From: Tsukamurella sp. M9C
GTDB taxonomy: Bacteria; Actinomycetota; Actinomycetes; Mycobacteriales; Mycobacteriaceae
Direction: 5' to 3'
DNA length: 64,000 bases
NCBI RefSeq assembly: GCF_020169415.1
Contig: NZ_JAIULG010000015.1
Coordinates: forward strand, 1-64,000
The position numbers and the translations under genes were made by a program. Shown here piece after piece: positions 28,703 through 36,489 of the stretch; within the stretch, counting starts at the first letter, position 1; every line of letters starts with the position of its first letter. The notes below the pieces were generated by a model. The model ran no database searches. It had not been told where the DNA came from and saw only the letters and a list, made by a program, of their open reading frames with translations.

Positions 28703-28767
28703 TGACTTAACAGCGTTAGCAGCAGGCGTTCCCCCAGGAAGCGCCCTGGGCTAACGCTGTTAAGTCA
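28703..28767. repeat. 18-bp perfect inverted repeat between leuB and MFS gene
   Basis: Arms TGACTTAACAGCGTTAGC (28703-28720) and its exact complement (28750-28767), separated by 29 nt that contain a second hairpin (CCCAGG / CCTGGG). It can act as a bidirectional terminator for the convergent genes. Two points are odd: the arms are AT-richer than the surroundings, and each arm contains a TAAC-AGC-GTTA palindrome like a TetR operator. The right arm includes the MFS stop codon. Confidence 0.75.
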
Positions 28768-29994
28768 TTTCAGGGGTAGCGACGGTGCCGCGTCCGCACT
28801 CTCCGGCTGGTCCGCGCGCTTCGCGTCGGAGGGGACGAGCGGGTAGGCGAGCAGAGGGGCCAGGGCCACGAGGGCGAAGGCGGCGCCGAAGCTCGTCGCG
28901 TGGATGAGGGCGCCCAGGATCGGCCCGGCCGCGGTCGTGGCGACGAACTGCCCGGTGTTCTGGATCCCGAGGGCGCGCCCGCTGTAGAACGGTCCCGCCT
29001 TCTCGGCGATCGCGGTGAAGGCGAGGCCGTTGTCGGCGACGGTGACCACCGAGGCGACGAGCAGGACGACGACCGCGACGGGCGAGCCGATCGCGGCGAG
29101 CGCGCCGAGCCCGGCCATCGACGCCGCGGCGGCGAGGGCGATCCACTTGATCGGCGCGGTCCGCGAGCCCAGCCGGTCCGACCACGCGCCCGCCAGGATC
29201 CGCCCGCCCGCACCGAGCAGCTGGCTCGCGGAGATCAGGAGACCCGCGGTCGCCGGCGCCCAGTGCAGGCCGACGATCAGCCACGTGATGCCCCAGGTCC
29301 AGATCGCGCCCTGCGGCAGCACCAGTAGCAGCGAGACCGCGTGGATGCGGACGAGGAAGGAGTCCTCGCGGTAGGGGTTCGACCGGGCGTCCGCGGCCGC
29401 GGGGCCGGTCTCGGGCCGGGGCGGATCGACGATGAACGCCCACACCAGCACCACGGAGACCACCGCGATGACGAGCGGGACGAGCATCGCGGCGGTGATT
29501 CCGGCACGGCTCGCCAGCAGTGGCATCGTCAGCGACAGCAGCGCGATGCCCAGGGGCTGCGAGGTCTGCCGGATCCCCATGGCGGTGCCTCGGCTGGACG
29601 CCGGGAACCAGCCGACGACGATGCGGCCGCTCGCTCCGTTGCCGCTCGCCGCCATGGCGGAGGCGCCGAAGAGCGCGACGGCCGCGACGTACAACGGGGC
29701 GTGCGCCGCGAACGCCGCGACGGCCGCCGCCAGGCCGACCACGGCTCCGGCCATGCTGATCAGCAGGACGCGGCGCTCGCCGTAGCGGTCGATCATGACG
29801 CCCCACAGGATCGTGGTGAGCAGCAGGCCGGCGGGCGCGGCGGCCGCGAACAGCCCGGCGCGCTGCGGGCTCAGGCCGCCCTGGATGAGCTGGGGGAGGA
29901 GGAACGCGGTGCAGTTCACGGCGGCGGTGGTGGTGATCGCGGCGGTCATCGAGACCACCAGGATCCACCAGCGGCGGGCGGCGGACATCTCCAT
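28765..29994 (-). CDS. MFS transporter (12-helix)
   Basis: 409-residue major-facilitator protein with about 12 hydrophobic helices; motif A-type loop WGVMIDRYGERRVLL between helices 2 and 3 and a related loop AGAWSDRLGSRTAPI between helices 8 and 9. The antisense position between leuB and the FAH gene equals that of Rv2994. ATG 29994 has GGGAG 5-6 nt upstream; TTG 30006 in frame is less likely. Substrate unknown; the family includes exporters and carboxylate importers. Confidence 0.87.
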   Translation of the reverse strand: MEMSAARRWWILVVSMTAAITTTAAVNCTAFLLPQLIQGGLSPQRAGLFAAAAPAGLLLTTILWGVMIDRYGERRVLLISMAGAVVGLAAAVAAFAAHAPLYVAAVALFGASAMAASGNGASGRIVVGWFPASSRGTAMGIRQTSQPLGIALLSLTMPLLASRAGITAAMLVPLVIAVVSVVLVWAFIVDPPRPETGPAAADARSNPYREDSFLVRIHAVSLLLVLPQGAIWTWGITWLIVGLHWAPATAGLLISASQLLGAGGRILAGAWSDRLGSRTAPIKWIALAAAASMAGLGALAAIGSPVAVVVLLVASVVTVADNGLAFTAIAEKAGPFYSGRALGIQNTGQFVATTAAGPILGALIHATSFGAAFALVALAPLLAYPLVPSDAKRADQPESADAAPSLPLK

Positions 29995-30010
29995 CGCTAC
30001 TCCCAACTAG

Positions 30011-30039
30011 TGAGACGACATGCTTACTATTTGAGACGA
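30011..30039. promoter_or_regulatory. Direct repeats upstream of MFS gene
   Basis: TGAGACGA occurs at 30011-30018 and again at 30032-30039, 21 bp apart (two helical turns, same face), flanked outside by ACTAGT (30006-30011) and CCTAGT (30042-30047). The segment lies between the divergent MFS start and the FAH promoter and may bind a regulator of one or both. Confidence 0.4.
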
Positions 30040-30072
30040 AGCCTAGTGGATCGAAGTATCGGAGTCGAACGG

Positions 30073-30078
30073 TAGGCT
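30073..30078 (+). promoter_or_regulatory. -10 of FAH-family gene (leaderless type)
   Basis: TAGGCT, then CGCGAC, then ATG 30085: the same hexamer and 6-nt spacing as in front of gatB. Confidence 0.55.
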
Positions 30079-30084
30079 CGCGAC

Positions 30085-30858
30085 ATGCGCCTTGCACGAA
30101 TCGCCAGCAGTGACGGGGTCGCGTTCGCGGCCATCGAGGGTGACCCGGAGGACGGTGCCCGGGCCCGCGAGATCTCCGAGCACCCTTTCGGCACACCGGA
30201 GTTCACCGGCCGCAGTTGGGCGCTCGACGACGTGCGCCTGCTGGCGCCGATCCTCGCCAGCAAGGTGGTCTGCATCGGCAAGAACTACGCGGCGCACGCG
30301 GCGGAGATGGGCGGCGAGGCGCCCAAGGATCCCGTGATCTTCATCAAGCCCAACACGTCGATCATCGGCCCGCTGGCGCCGATCAAGCTGCCGCGCAGCT
30401 CCGAGCAGGTGGACTACGAGGGCGAGTTGGCCGTGGTCATCGGCCAGCCCTGCCGCGACGTCCCCGCCGCCCGCGCGAAGGACGTCATCCTCGGCTACAC
30501 CGTGGCGAACGACGTGACCGCCCGCGATCAGCAACGCCACGACGGCCAGTGGACCCGCGGTAAGGGCTACGACACCTTCTGCCCGCTCGGCCCGTGGATC
30601 GAGACGGAGTTCGACCCGTCGGACGCGCGGATCTACACCGAGCTCGACGGCCAGATCAAGCAGGACTCGCGCACGTCGCTGATGATCCACTCCATCGGCG
30701 ACATCGTCGAGTGGATCTCGTCCGTGATGACTCTGCTGCCGGGCGACGTCATCCTCACCGGGACCCCGGAGGGCGTCGGCCCCATCACCGCCGGCCAGCA
30801 CGTCGCCGTCACCGTCGAGGGCATCGGCACGCTGACCAGCCTCGCCGAGGACCGCTGA
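30085..30858 (+). CDS. Fumarylacetoacetate hydrolase family protein
   Basis: 257-residue FAH-superfamily enzyme, whose members hydrolyse or isomerise beta-diketone-like acids or decarboxylate oxaloacetate. Core features: the lid/linker LLAPILASKVVCIGKNYAAHAAEMG, metal ligands in QVDYEGELAVVIG (E-x-E) and the matching Asp in VANDVTARDQQ, plus RGKGYDTFCPLGPWI and TGTPEGVGPI. It is the counterpart of Rv2993c, which in mycobacteria directly precedes gltX; here about 30 kb of cyclitol genes lie in between. True substrate unknown. Confidence 0.92.
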   Translation: MRLARIASSDGVAFAAIEGDPEDGARAREISEHPFGTPEFTGRSWALDDVRLLAPILASKVVCIGKNYAAHAAEMGGEAPKDPVIFIKPNTSIIGPLAPIKLPRSSEQVDYEGELAVVIGQPCRDVPAARAKDVILGYTVANDVTARDQQRHDGQWTRGKGYDTFCPLGPWIETEFDPSDARIYTELDGQIKQDSRTSLMIHSIGDIVEWISSVMTLLPGDVILTGTPEGVGPITAGQHVAVTVEGIGTLTSLAEDR

Positions 30859-30864
30859 CGCCGT

Positions 30865-30894
30865 TCAGTCGGCCTTGACTCAGTCGGCCTTGAC
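30865..30894. repeat. Tandem 15-bp duplication at usp 3' end
   Basis: TCAGTCGGCCTTGAC appears twice head to tail (30865-30879, 30880-30894). The second copy encodes the last residues and stop of the usp gene; the first is an outside duplicate. It looks like replication slippage. Confidence 0.8.
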
Positions 30895-31233
30895 GGCGAG
30901 CACGGGGATCGGCGAGTTCAGGATCAGCCGCTGACTGACGCTGCCGAGAACAGCCTTGCTCACCAGCGATCGGCGGCGGACCGCGATCACGAGGCGGGTC
31001 GCGCCGCGCTCGTCGATCTCGTCGAGCACGGCGTCGACGGGGTCGCGGTCGCCGCGCCCCGTCCGCTCCACGACGGTGATGGCGACGTCCCCGTCGACGT
31101 CCGAGACGTCGAGCTTGGCGATGCCGAGGTTGACGGCCACGAGATCGGTGCCGAGGGACCTCGCCTCCTCGATGCCGGCGCGCAGGGCGACGGGGCCTTC
31201 GGTGGTGCCGGGGACCGCGACGATGATGGTCAT
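30880..31233 (-). CDS. Universal stress protein (UspA) family
   Basis: 117-residue single-domain Usp, shorter than the usual about 140. The beta-alpha pattern MTIIVAVPGTTEGPVALRAGIEEAR and the C-terminal LGSVSQRLILNSPIPVLAVK are typical, but the ATP-binding G-2x-G-9x-G(S/T) motif is degenerate (AVRRRSLVSKAVLGS), so nucleotide binding is doubtful. It follows the MFS sugar transporter by 28 bp on the same strand with GAGGAG as RBS, an arrangement often seen for Usp genes beside permeases. Confidence 0.85.
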   Translation of the reverse strand: MTIIVAVPGTTEGPVALRAGIEEARSLGTDLVAVNLGIAKLDVSDVDGDVAITVVERTGRGDRDPVDAVLDEIDERGATRLVIAVRRRSLVSKAVLGSVSQRLILNSPIPVLAVKAD

Positions 31234-31261
31234 GATGCTCCTCGTGTCGAGAACGATCCGG

Positions 31262-32716
31262 TCAGCGGAAGTCGCCGCGGGAGAAGGACTCCTCCAAGTC
31301 CTCCAGTGAGCGGCCGCTGGTGTTGGGCAGGGTCTTGTAGATCAGGACGCCGAAGAGGGCGCACACCACGAAGAACGTGCCGTACGTACCGACGATGCCA
31401 CCGACCTTGATCAGGGTGGGGAAGAGTTGCCCGACGAGGGCGTTCGTCAGCCACAGGACCAGCACCGACAGCCCCATGCCGAAACCGCGCAGCCGCAGCG
31501 GGAAGAGCTCGGACAGGCACACCCACACGGGCACGTTGAGCGCGGTCTGCATGGCGAGCACGAACAGGGCGACGAAGATCAGGACGGCGTAGGCCTGCAC
31601 CTTGCCCTCGGGCAGGATCAGCGCCGACAGCACGGTGAGGCCGTGGCAGACGGTCACGCCGATCATGCCCGCGATGATGAGCGTGCGACGGGGGACGCGG
31701 TCGATGAGGAAGAACAGGCAGACCGCGCTGCCGACGACCGCGGAGACGCCCATGAAGATGTTCGCGATCGGCGCCGCGCTGTCGCTGAAGCCGGCGGTCT
31801 TGAGCATCTCGGTCCCGTAGTACATCACCGAGTTGATGCCGGTGAGCTGCTGGGCGATCGCGAGGATCACGGCGGCGAGCATGATGCGGCGGACCCACGG
31901 GATCGCCAGGTCGGCCCAGCCGCCGGTCTGCGCGGCCTCCTCCTCGCGGGCGAGCTCCTCGACCTCCGCCATCTCGGCCCGCGCGCGGTCCTCGGTGCGG
32001 ACCTGCATGAGCACGGCGAGCGCCTCGTCGTCGCGGCCCTTCGAGATGTACCAGCGGGGCGATTCCGGCATCCGCAGCATGCCGAGGAACAGGAAGACGG
32101 CGGGCACGGCGCACACCGCGAGCATGATCCGCCACACCCCGGGATGTCCGTCGGGGTTGGCGTCGGTGAGCGGGGGCCACACGCGGGCGATGATCGCGTT
32201 GATCACGAAGGCCAGCAGCTGGCCGATCACGATGGCCAGCTCGTTGCGGCCGCCGAGGGTGCCGCGTCGCTCCGTGGGCGCCAGTTCCGACAGGTAGACG
32301 GGGACGACGACCGAGGCGCCGCCGACCGCGAGGCCGAGGACGAACCGGGCCGGCAGCATCACCGCCAGGTCGTTCGCGAAGACGGCGCCGAGCGTGCCGA
32401 CGAAGAAGACCACCGCGAGGATGATCATGGTCTTCCTGCGCCCGATGGCGTCGGCGAGCCGGCCGCAGACCAGCGCCCCGACGGCGGCCCCGATGAGCAG
32501 GGTGCTGACCACCAGGCCCTCGGTCGTCGTGGTCAGCCCCAGGTCGTGCTTCATCGGCTCCAGCGCGCCGTTGAGCACGCCGGTGTCGTAGCCGAAGAGC
32601 AGCCCGCCGAAGGTCGCGACGACCGCGACCAGGTCCATCCGCCGCTGGTGGGGGCCGGGTCTGAGGGCCGGCAGGGCTGTTCGGCCCTCCGGCGTGCTGG
32701 TGCGTCCGTCCGTCAT
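31262..32716 (-). CDS. iolT: MFS sugar porter, probable myo-inositol importer
   Basis: 484-residue sugar-porter-family symporter with 12 helices. Signature loops are present: GRLADAIGRRKTMI after helix 2, PVYLSELAPTERRG after helix 4, PESPRWYISKGR after helix 6, LTGINSVMYYGTEM in helix 7, and the IDRVPRRTL loop. Inositol uptake is inferred from the location at the edge of the iol island and from the IolR-type palindrome in its promoter region; hexose transport is an alternative. ATG 32716 with GGAAGGACTCC upstream is preferred to ATG 32779, which overlaps the operator region. Divergent from an oxidoreductase gene. Confidence 0.87.
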   Translation of the reverse strand: MTDGRTSTPEGRTALPALRPGPHQRRMDLVAVVATFGGLLFGYDTGVLNGALEPMKHDLGLTTTTEGLVVSTLLIGAAVGALVCGRLADAIGRRKTMIILAVVFFVGTLGAVFANDLAVMLPARFVLGLAVGGASVVVPVYLSELAPTERRGTLGGRNELAIVIGQLLAFVINAIIARVWPPLTDANPDGHPGVWRIMLAVCAVPAVFLFLGMLRMPESPRWYISKGRDDEALAVLMQVRTEDRARAEMAEVEELAREEEAAQTGGWADLAIPWVRRIMLAAVILAIAQQLTGINSVMYYGTEMLKTAGFSDSAAPIANIFMGVSAVVGSAVCLFFLIDRVPRRTLIIAGMIGVTVCHGLTVLSALILPEGKVQAYAVLIFVALFVLAMQTALNVPVWVCLSELFPLRLRGFGMGLSVLVLWLTNALVGQLFPTLIKVGGIVGTYGTFFVVCALFGVLIYKTLPNTSGRSLEDLEESFSRGDFR

Positions 32717-32801
32717 TCTGGAGTCCTTCCCGCTGTCCGCGTGAGGAACATCACAGCAGACCTCGAGCGTGTTTGACAAGTCGTTCGACGAGATTGAAAG
32801 A

Positions 32802-32813
32802 ATGTCATGACAT
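32802..32813. promoter_or_regulatory. Palindromic IolR-type operator between iolT and oxidoreductase
   Basis: ATGTCATGACAT, a perfect 12-bp palindrome in the divergent region. Its core TGTCATGACA fits the TGT-N4-ACA element found in front of the LacI, ABC, GntR and iolC genes, and the KGWCHTRACA motif reported for C. glutamicum IolR (from memory). The region also holds direct repeats TCGAGCGTGT (32763-32772, 32819-32828). Confidence 0.6.
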
Positions 32814-32877
32814 GACTATCGAGCGTGTGGCATCCTGAAACCGTTCGCACGGCTGGAAACGACGGAGGTGGCACACG

Positions 32878-34053
32878 ATGCACGACGGTACGCAGCAGGA
32901 TCCGACCCCGGTGCGGGTGGCCGTGATCGGCATGGGCTGGATGGGCCGGGTGCACGCCCAGGCGTACGCCCGTGTGCCGCACCACTACCCGGACGGCGTC
33001 GCGGTGCCCGTCCTGGCCGCGGTGGCGGACGACGTCCCCGGGCGCGCGGAGACCTTCGCCGCCCGGTTCGGGGCGGCCTCCGCGTACACCGACTGGCGCG
33101 ACGTCCTCGGCGATCCGTCGATCGACGCCGTCTCGGTGACGGTGCCCAACTTCCTCCACCGCGAGATCGGCGTCGCGGTGCTCGACGCCGGCAAGCATCT
33201 GTGGATCGAGAAGCCCGTGGGCCTGACCGAGGCCGACGCGGCCGCGGTCGCGGAGGCCGCCGCTCGCAATGATCGCCGCACCGCCGTCGGCTTCAACTAC
33301 CGCAACGCCCCCGCGGTGCAGGCGGCCCGGGCCATGGTCGCCGACGGCCGGCTCGGTACCGTCACGCACGCGCGGTTCCGGTTGTTCAGCGACTACGCCG
33401 CCCATCCCGACGGTGCCCTCACGTGGCGCTACCAGCGGGACCGCGGCGGCAACGGCGTCCTCGGCGACCTCGGCTCGCACGGCGTGGACCTGGTCTCCTA
33501 CCTGCTCGGCGACATCGACGCGCTGGTCGCCGACACCGCGATCTTCATCCCCGAGCGGTCGGAGCCGACGGGTGCCACGTCGGGACACCAGCTCGCCACC
33601 TCGGGCGTGCGGGGCCCCGTCGAGAACGAGGACTACCTGTCGGCGCAGCTGCGCCTGACGTCCGGGGCGCGCTGCGTTCTCGAGGCGAGCCGGGTCGCGG
33701 TGGGGGAGCAGAACTCCTACGGCTTCGAGATCCACGGCACGTCCGGCATGGTGCGCTGGGACTACCGGCGCATGGGCGAACTCGAGGCGTCGCTCGGCGA
33801 TTCCTTCCAGGACCAGCCGGTTTCGACGGTGCACGTCGGGCCCGGCAGCGGCGACTACGCCGCCTTCCAGCCCGGCGCGGCGAATCCCATGGGCTACGAC
33901 GACCTCAAGGTGATCGAGGCCCAGCACTTCCTGCGTTCCATCGTCACCGGCGTCCCGGAGGGTGCGACGGCCCTGGACGCCGTGCGCAGCGCCCGAGCGC
34001 TGGACGCCATGACCCGTTCGGTCGACGAGGGGCGCTGGGTGACGCTCGCGTGA
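32878..34053 (+). CDS. Gfo/Idh/MocA family oxidoreductase
   Basis: 391-residue NAD(P)-dependent dehydrogenase. Rossmann motif VIGMGWMGRVHAQAY; nicotinamide-pocket lysine in WIEKPVG (about residue 108); second-domain segment NGVLGDLGSHGVDLVSYLLG with the Asp/His pair expected for sugar or cyclitol oxidation. It shares with the product of 35165-36379 a longer insertion (about 225-250) and a VENED or VENDD segment, so the two are probably paralogues. Start ATG 32878 after GGAGGTGG. Divergent from iolT, with a shared operator. Probable role: oxidation of an inositol isomer or derivative. Confidence 0.9.
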   Translation: MHDGTQQDPTPVRVAVIGMGWMGRVHAQAYARVPHHYPDGVAVPVLAAVADDVPGRAETFAARFGAASAYTDWRDVLGDPSIDAVSVTVPNFLHREIGVAVLDAGKHLWIEKPVGLTEADAAAVAEAAARNDRRTAVGFNYRNAPAVQAARAMVADGRLGTVTHARFRLFSDYAAHPDGALTWRYQRDRGGNGVLGDLGSHGVDLVSYLLGDIDALVADTAIFIPERSEPTGATSGHQLATSGVRGPVENEDYLSAQLRLTSGARCVLEASRVAVGEQNSYGFEIHGTSGMVRWDYRRMGELEASLGDSFQDQPVSTVHVGPGSGDYAAFQPGAANPMGYDDLKVIEAQHFLRSIVTGVPEGATALDAVRSARALDAMTRSVDEGRWVTLA

Positions 34054-34066
34054 ACCCGCGCGGGGA

Positions 34067-34095
34067 GACGGTGCCGGCGGACCGCCGGCACCGTC
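34067..34095. terminator. Bidirectional terminator
   Basis: 12-bp stem GACGGTGCCGGC (34067-34078) / GCCGGCACCGTC (34084-34095), 5-nt loop, between two convergent genes. Confidence 0.8.
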
Positions 34096-34100
34096 GTCCG

Positions 34101-35129
34101 TCATGCGTTCGCGGACTCCGCGAGCAAGGACTCGGTCAGGGCCGCGTCGGCGGCGAGCAGGACCTCCGCCGCGACGGCGACGCCCTCCTCCCGTCCCAGC
34201 TCGGTGTCCTCGTGCTCGATGTTGACGAGCATGTCGGGATCCACGTCGTGCAGGGCGCGCAGGAACTCGGTCCAGTACGCGACGTCGTGGCCCTTGCCCA
34301 GCGCGACGAAGTCCCAGGCGGACTCCGTCGGCCACTCGTTGGCCCACTCGTCGCCGCCGAGGTTGGTGCGGGCCTCGTCGGGGCCCAGGCGGCGGAACGA
34401 GTTGTCCAGAACCCCGTTCAGCGCCGCGTACTCCGGGTTGATGCGGACGTCCTTGGCTGCGGCGTGCACCACCAGGTCGCCGAGGTGCCGGACCACCGCC
34501 ACCGGGTCCATCTGCTGCCAGAACAGGTGCGAGGCGTCGAGCTCCACGCCGAGGTGTGTCGAGCCGGTGCGCTCGACCAGCTCGTGCACGGTCGCGCTGT
34601 TGAAGACGATGTTCTGCGGGTGCAGCTCGAGCGCGACCTTGACGCCGTGGTCGCGGGCGATGCGGTCGGTCTCGCGCCAGAAGTCGGTGGCGATCTCCCA
34701 CTGGTGGTCCAGGACGTCGAGCGCGGCGGAGTTCCAGGCGTTGACCACCCAGTTCTGGTGCAGTGCACCGGGGTCACCGCCGGGCAGGCCCGACATGGTG
34801 ACGACGCGGTCCTGGCCCAGGCGGGCCGCGAGCCGGATCGAGCGGCGGACGTCGTCGGCGTGCTTGCCGCCGATCGCGCGGTTCGGATGCAGCGGGTTGC
34901 CGTTGCAGTTGAGGCCGGCGATGGCGACGCCGGTGCCTTCGAAGATCCCGAGGTAGTCGTCGCGGGCCGTGTCGCTGACGAGTATGTCGGCGATGTTCGG
35001 CACGTGCACCGGCGGCAGGAAGCCACCGGTGTTGAGCTCGATTCCGGTGAGGCCCACCGCGGCGATGGCGCGGAGCGCGTCGGGCAGGGGGCGGTCGTGG
35101 TAGATGGCGTTGTACAGACCGAGTTTCAT
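34101..35129 (-). CDS. TIM-barrel sugar phosphate isomerase/epimerase family protein
   Basis: 342-residue AP-endonuclease-2-like barrel (the IolE/IolH/IolI fold). Metal ligand positions can be followed: E in KVALELHPQN, D and H in VELDASHLFWQQMDP, the H in VVHAAAKD, and E in VNIEHED. It is a clear paralogue of the protein at 42893-43843 (shared GNPLHP, VVTMSGLPG, DxSHLxW, KD and IExED blocks). Start ATG 35129 with GGAG-like sequence upstream. It is co-transcribed with the oxidoreductase upstream (35 bp gap), so it likely isomerises, epimerises or eliminates on the keto product made by it. Confidence 0.88.
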   Translation of the reverse strand: MKLGLYNAIYHDRPLPDALRAIAAVGLTGIELNTGGFLPPVHVPNIADILVSDTARDDYLGIFEGTGVAIAGLNCNGNPLHPNRAIGGKHADDVRRSIRLAARLGQDRVVTMSGLPGGDPGALHQNWVVNAWNSAALDVLDHQWEIATDFWRETDRIARDHGVKVALELHPQNIVFNSATVHELVERTGSTHLGVELDASHLFWQQMDPVAVVRHLGDLVVHAAAKDVRINPEYAALNGVLDNSFRRLGPDEARTNLGGDEWANEWPTESAWDFVALGKGHDVAYWTEFLRALHDVDPDMLVNIEHEDTELGREEGVAVAAEVLLAADAALTESLLAESANA

Positions 35130-35164
35130 GGAGGCTCCGTCGGAGTTGGTCGGGACTGGGGTGA

Positions 35165-36379
35165 TCAGGACTGGGGGAGGAGGGACGGCACGTCGACCGG
35201 CGTGCCACCCGCCACGGCGGATCGGGCGACGGCGTCGATGAGTTCCATGTTGTGCAGCCCGTCGACGAAGTCGGCGTTCCGCGGCAGCGATTCGTCCACA
35301 GGTAGGCCCGCGACCTCCTCGAGCATCGCGCGGGCCTGGAAGACGAAGCCGTCGTTCTGGCCGATCCCCACGCCGGGCGCGTCCATCGCGAGGCCGCCTC
35401 GCCAGTACGGGTGGTCGGGGCCGAGCGTCACCGTGCGCGGGCCGCCGAGCGCATGGCCCTCGTCGGTGAACAGGACCTGGACCCGGCCCGGGTTGCGGAA
35501 GTCGAACGCCGCCGATCCGCGCTCGCAGAAGACCTCGAACTTCAGGGTGTTGGGGTGCCCCGCGGCGACGCGGGAGACCTGCAGCGCCCCGGTCCCGCCG
35601 CCGGCGAATTCGACGAAGAAGCCCGCCACGTCGTCGTTCTCGACGGTGTCGCGCTCGTCGCTGACGGCGCCGTGCTCGTGACCGATCACGCGGCCCAACG
35701 GCTTCGGCCGCGTCGGGAACGCGGTGTGCAGCGTCGCGCCGCGCACGGTGGCGACGGGGCCGCCGAAGAGCTCGGCGATGTAGGTGAGGTGGCTGCCGAC
35801 GTCGGCGAGCGCGCCCGAACCCGCGGGGCCCTTGAAGCGCCAACTGATGGGACCGTCGGGGTCGCAGGCGTAGTCGGTCCAGTACGCGCCGTCGAAGTTG
35901 ATGAGCCGGCCGAGGCGGCCGCTGCGCACCAGGTCGCCGAGCAGGGCGATCCCGGGGGAGCGGAGGTAGGTGAGGCCGATCCGGCCCAGGACGCCGCGCT
36001 CGGCCGCCGTGTCCGCGGCGGACACCATGGCGCGCGCGTCGTCGATGGTGTCGGACAGCGGCTTCTCGCAGATCACGTGCTTGCCCGCGGCCAGAAGGGA
36101 TTCGACGATCTCGCGGTGCAGCGCGTTGGCCACGACGACGCTCACCACGTCGATGTCGGCGGCGGCGACGATCGCCTGCCAGGAGGTGTCGTGCCGCACG
36201 AAGCCGAACCGGCGAGCGGTGTCGTGCGCCAGCGGCTCGTACGCGTCGGCGATGGAGACCAGCCGCACGTCCGGCAGTCCGGGGCCGTAGACGGCGGTGG
36301 CGGCTCGATAGCCCGCGGCGTGCGCCTTGCCCGCCATGCCGGCGCCGATCACGGCGACGCCGATGCTGTTCCCGCTCAT
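35165..36379 (-). CDS. Gfo/Idh/MocA family oxidoreductase
   Basis: 404-residue NAD(P)-dependent dehydrogenase. GAGMAGKAHAAGY Rossmann motif, CEKPLSD lysine site (about residue 98), and GSGALADVGSHLTYIAELFGG in the substrate domain. A GHEHGAVSDERDTVENDD insertion resembles the paralogue at 32878. The RBS is a perfect AAGGAGGG. It starts the two-gene operon with the TIM-barrel gene and is divergent from a LacI regulator; the intergenic region has a LacI-type palindrome and an IolR-like site. Likely substrates are cyclitols or keto-sugars. Confidence 0.9.
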   Translation of the reverse strand: MSGNSIGVAVIGAGMAGKAHAAGYRAATAVYGPGLPDVRLVSIADAYEPLAHDTARRFGFVRHDTSWQAIVAAADIDVVSVVVANALHREIVESLLAAGKHVICEKPLSDTIDDARAMVSAADTAAERGVLGRIGLTYLRSPGIALLGDLVRSGRLGRLINFDGAYWTDYACDPDGPISWRFKGPAGSGALADVGSHLTYIAELFGGPVATVRGATLHTAFPTRPKPLGRVIGHEHGAVSDERDTVENDDVAGFFVEFAGGGTGALQVSRVAAGHPNTLKFEVFCERGSAAFDFRNPGRVQVLFTDEGHALGGPRTVTLGPDHPYWRGGLAMDAPGVGIGQNDGFVFQARAMLEEVAGLPVDESLPRNADFVDGLHNMELIDAVARSAVAGGTPVDVPSLLPQS

Positions 36380-36432
36380 GTTCCCTCCTTCAGGTTGCTG
36401 TGCGCTCCATCTCGACCTAGTGTCGATATGAA

Positions 36433-36446
36433 TTGGAGCGCTCCAA
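36433..36446. promoter_or_regulatory. LacI-type operator
   Basis: TTGGAGCGCTCCAA, a perfect 14-bp palindrome with the central CG step usual for LacI-family sites, 44 bp before the LacI ATG and 54 bp before the divergent oxidoreductase. Its AGCGCT core recurs in the ABC promoter at 37557-37562. Confidence 0.75.
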
Positions 36447-36460
36447 CAAGCATGAGCAAT

Positions 36461-36478
36461 GTTCGTATGTCCTGTCAA
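36461..36478. promoter_or_regulatory. IolR-like site in LacI/oxidoreductase region
   Basis: On the minus strand this reads TTGACAGGACATACGAAC, 16 of 18 positions identical to the element at the iolC start site (51428-51445). It contains the TGACAGGACA form of the TGT-N4-ACA motif (36468-36477). The TTGACA could also be a -35 for the minus-strand gene. Confidence 0.6.
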
Positions 36479-36489
36479 GAGGGTGGCGC

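Noticed and set aside
28703-28767. Inverted repeat as terminal repeats of an insertion sequence
   Set aside because: Arms are only 29 bp apart, there is no transposase and no target-site duplication.
32773-32778. TTGACA as -35 of the oxidoreductase at 32878
   Set aside because: No TANNNT hexamer stands 16-19 bp downstream.
36473-36478. TTGACA as plain -35 of the minus-strand oxidoreductase gene
   Set aside because: The identity extends over 16 of 18 bp to the iolC start-site element, where the same hexamer lies at +1, so a regulator site explains both better.
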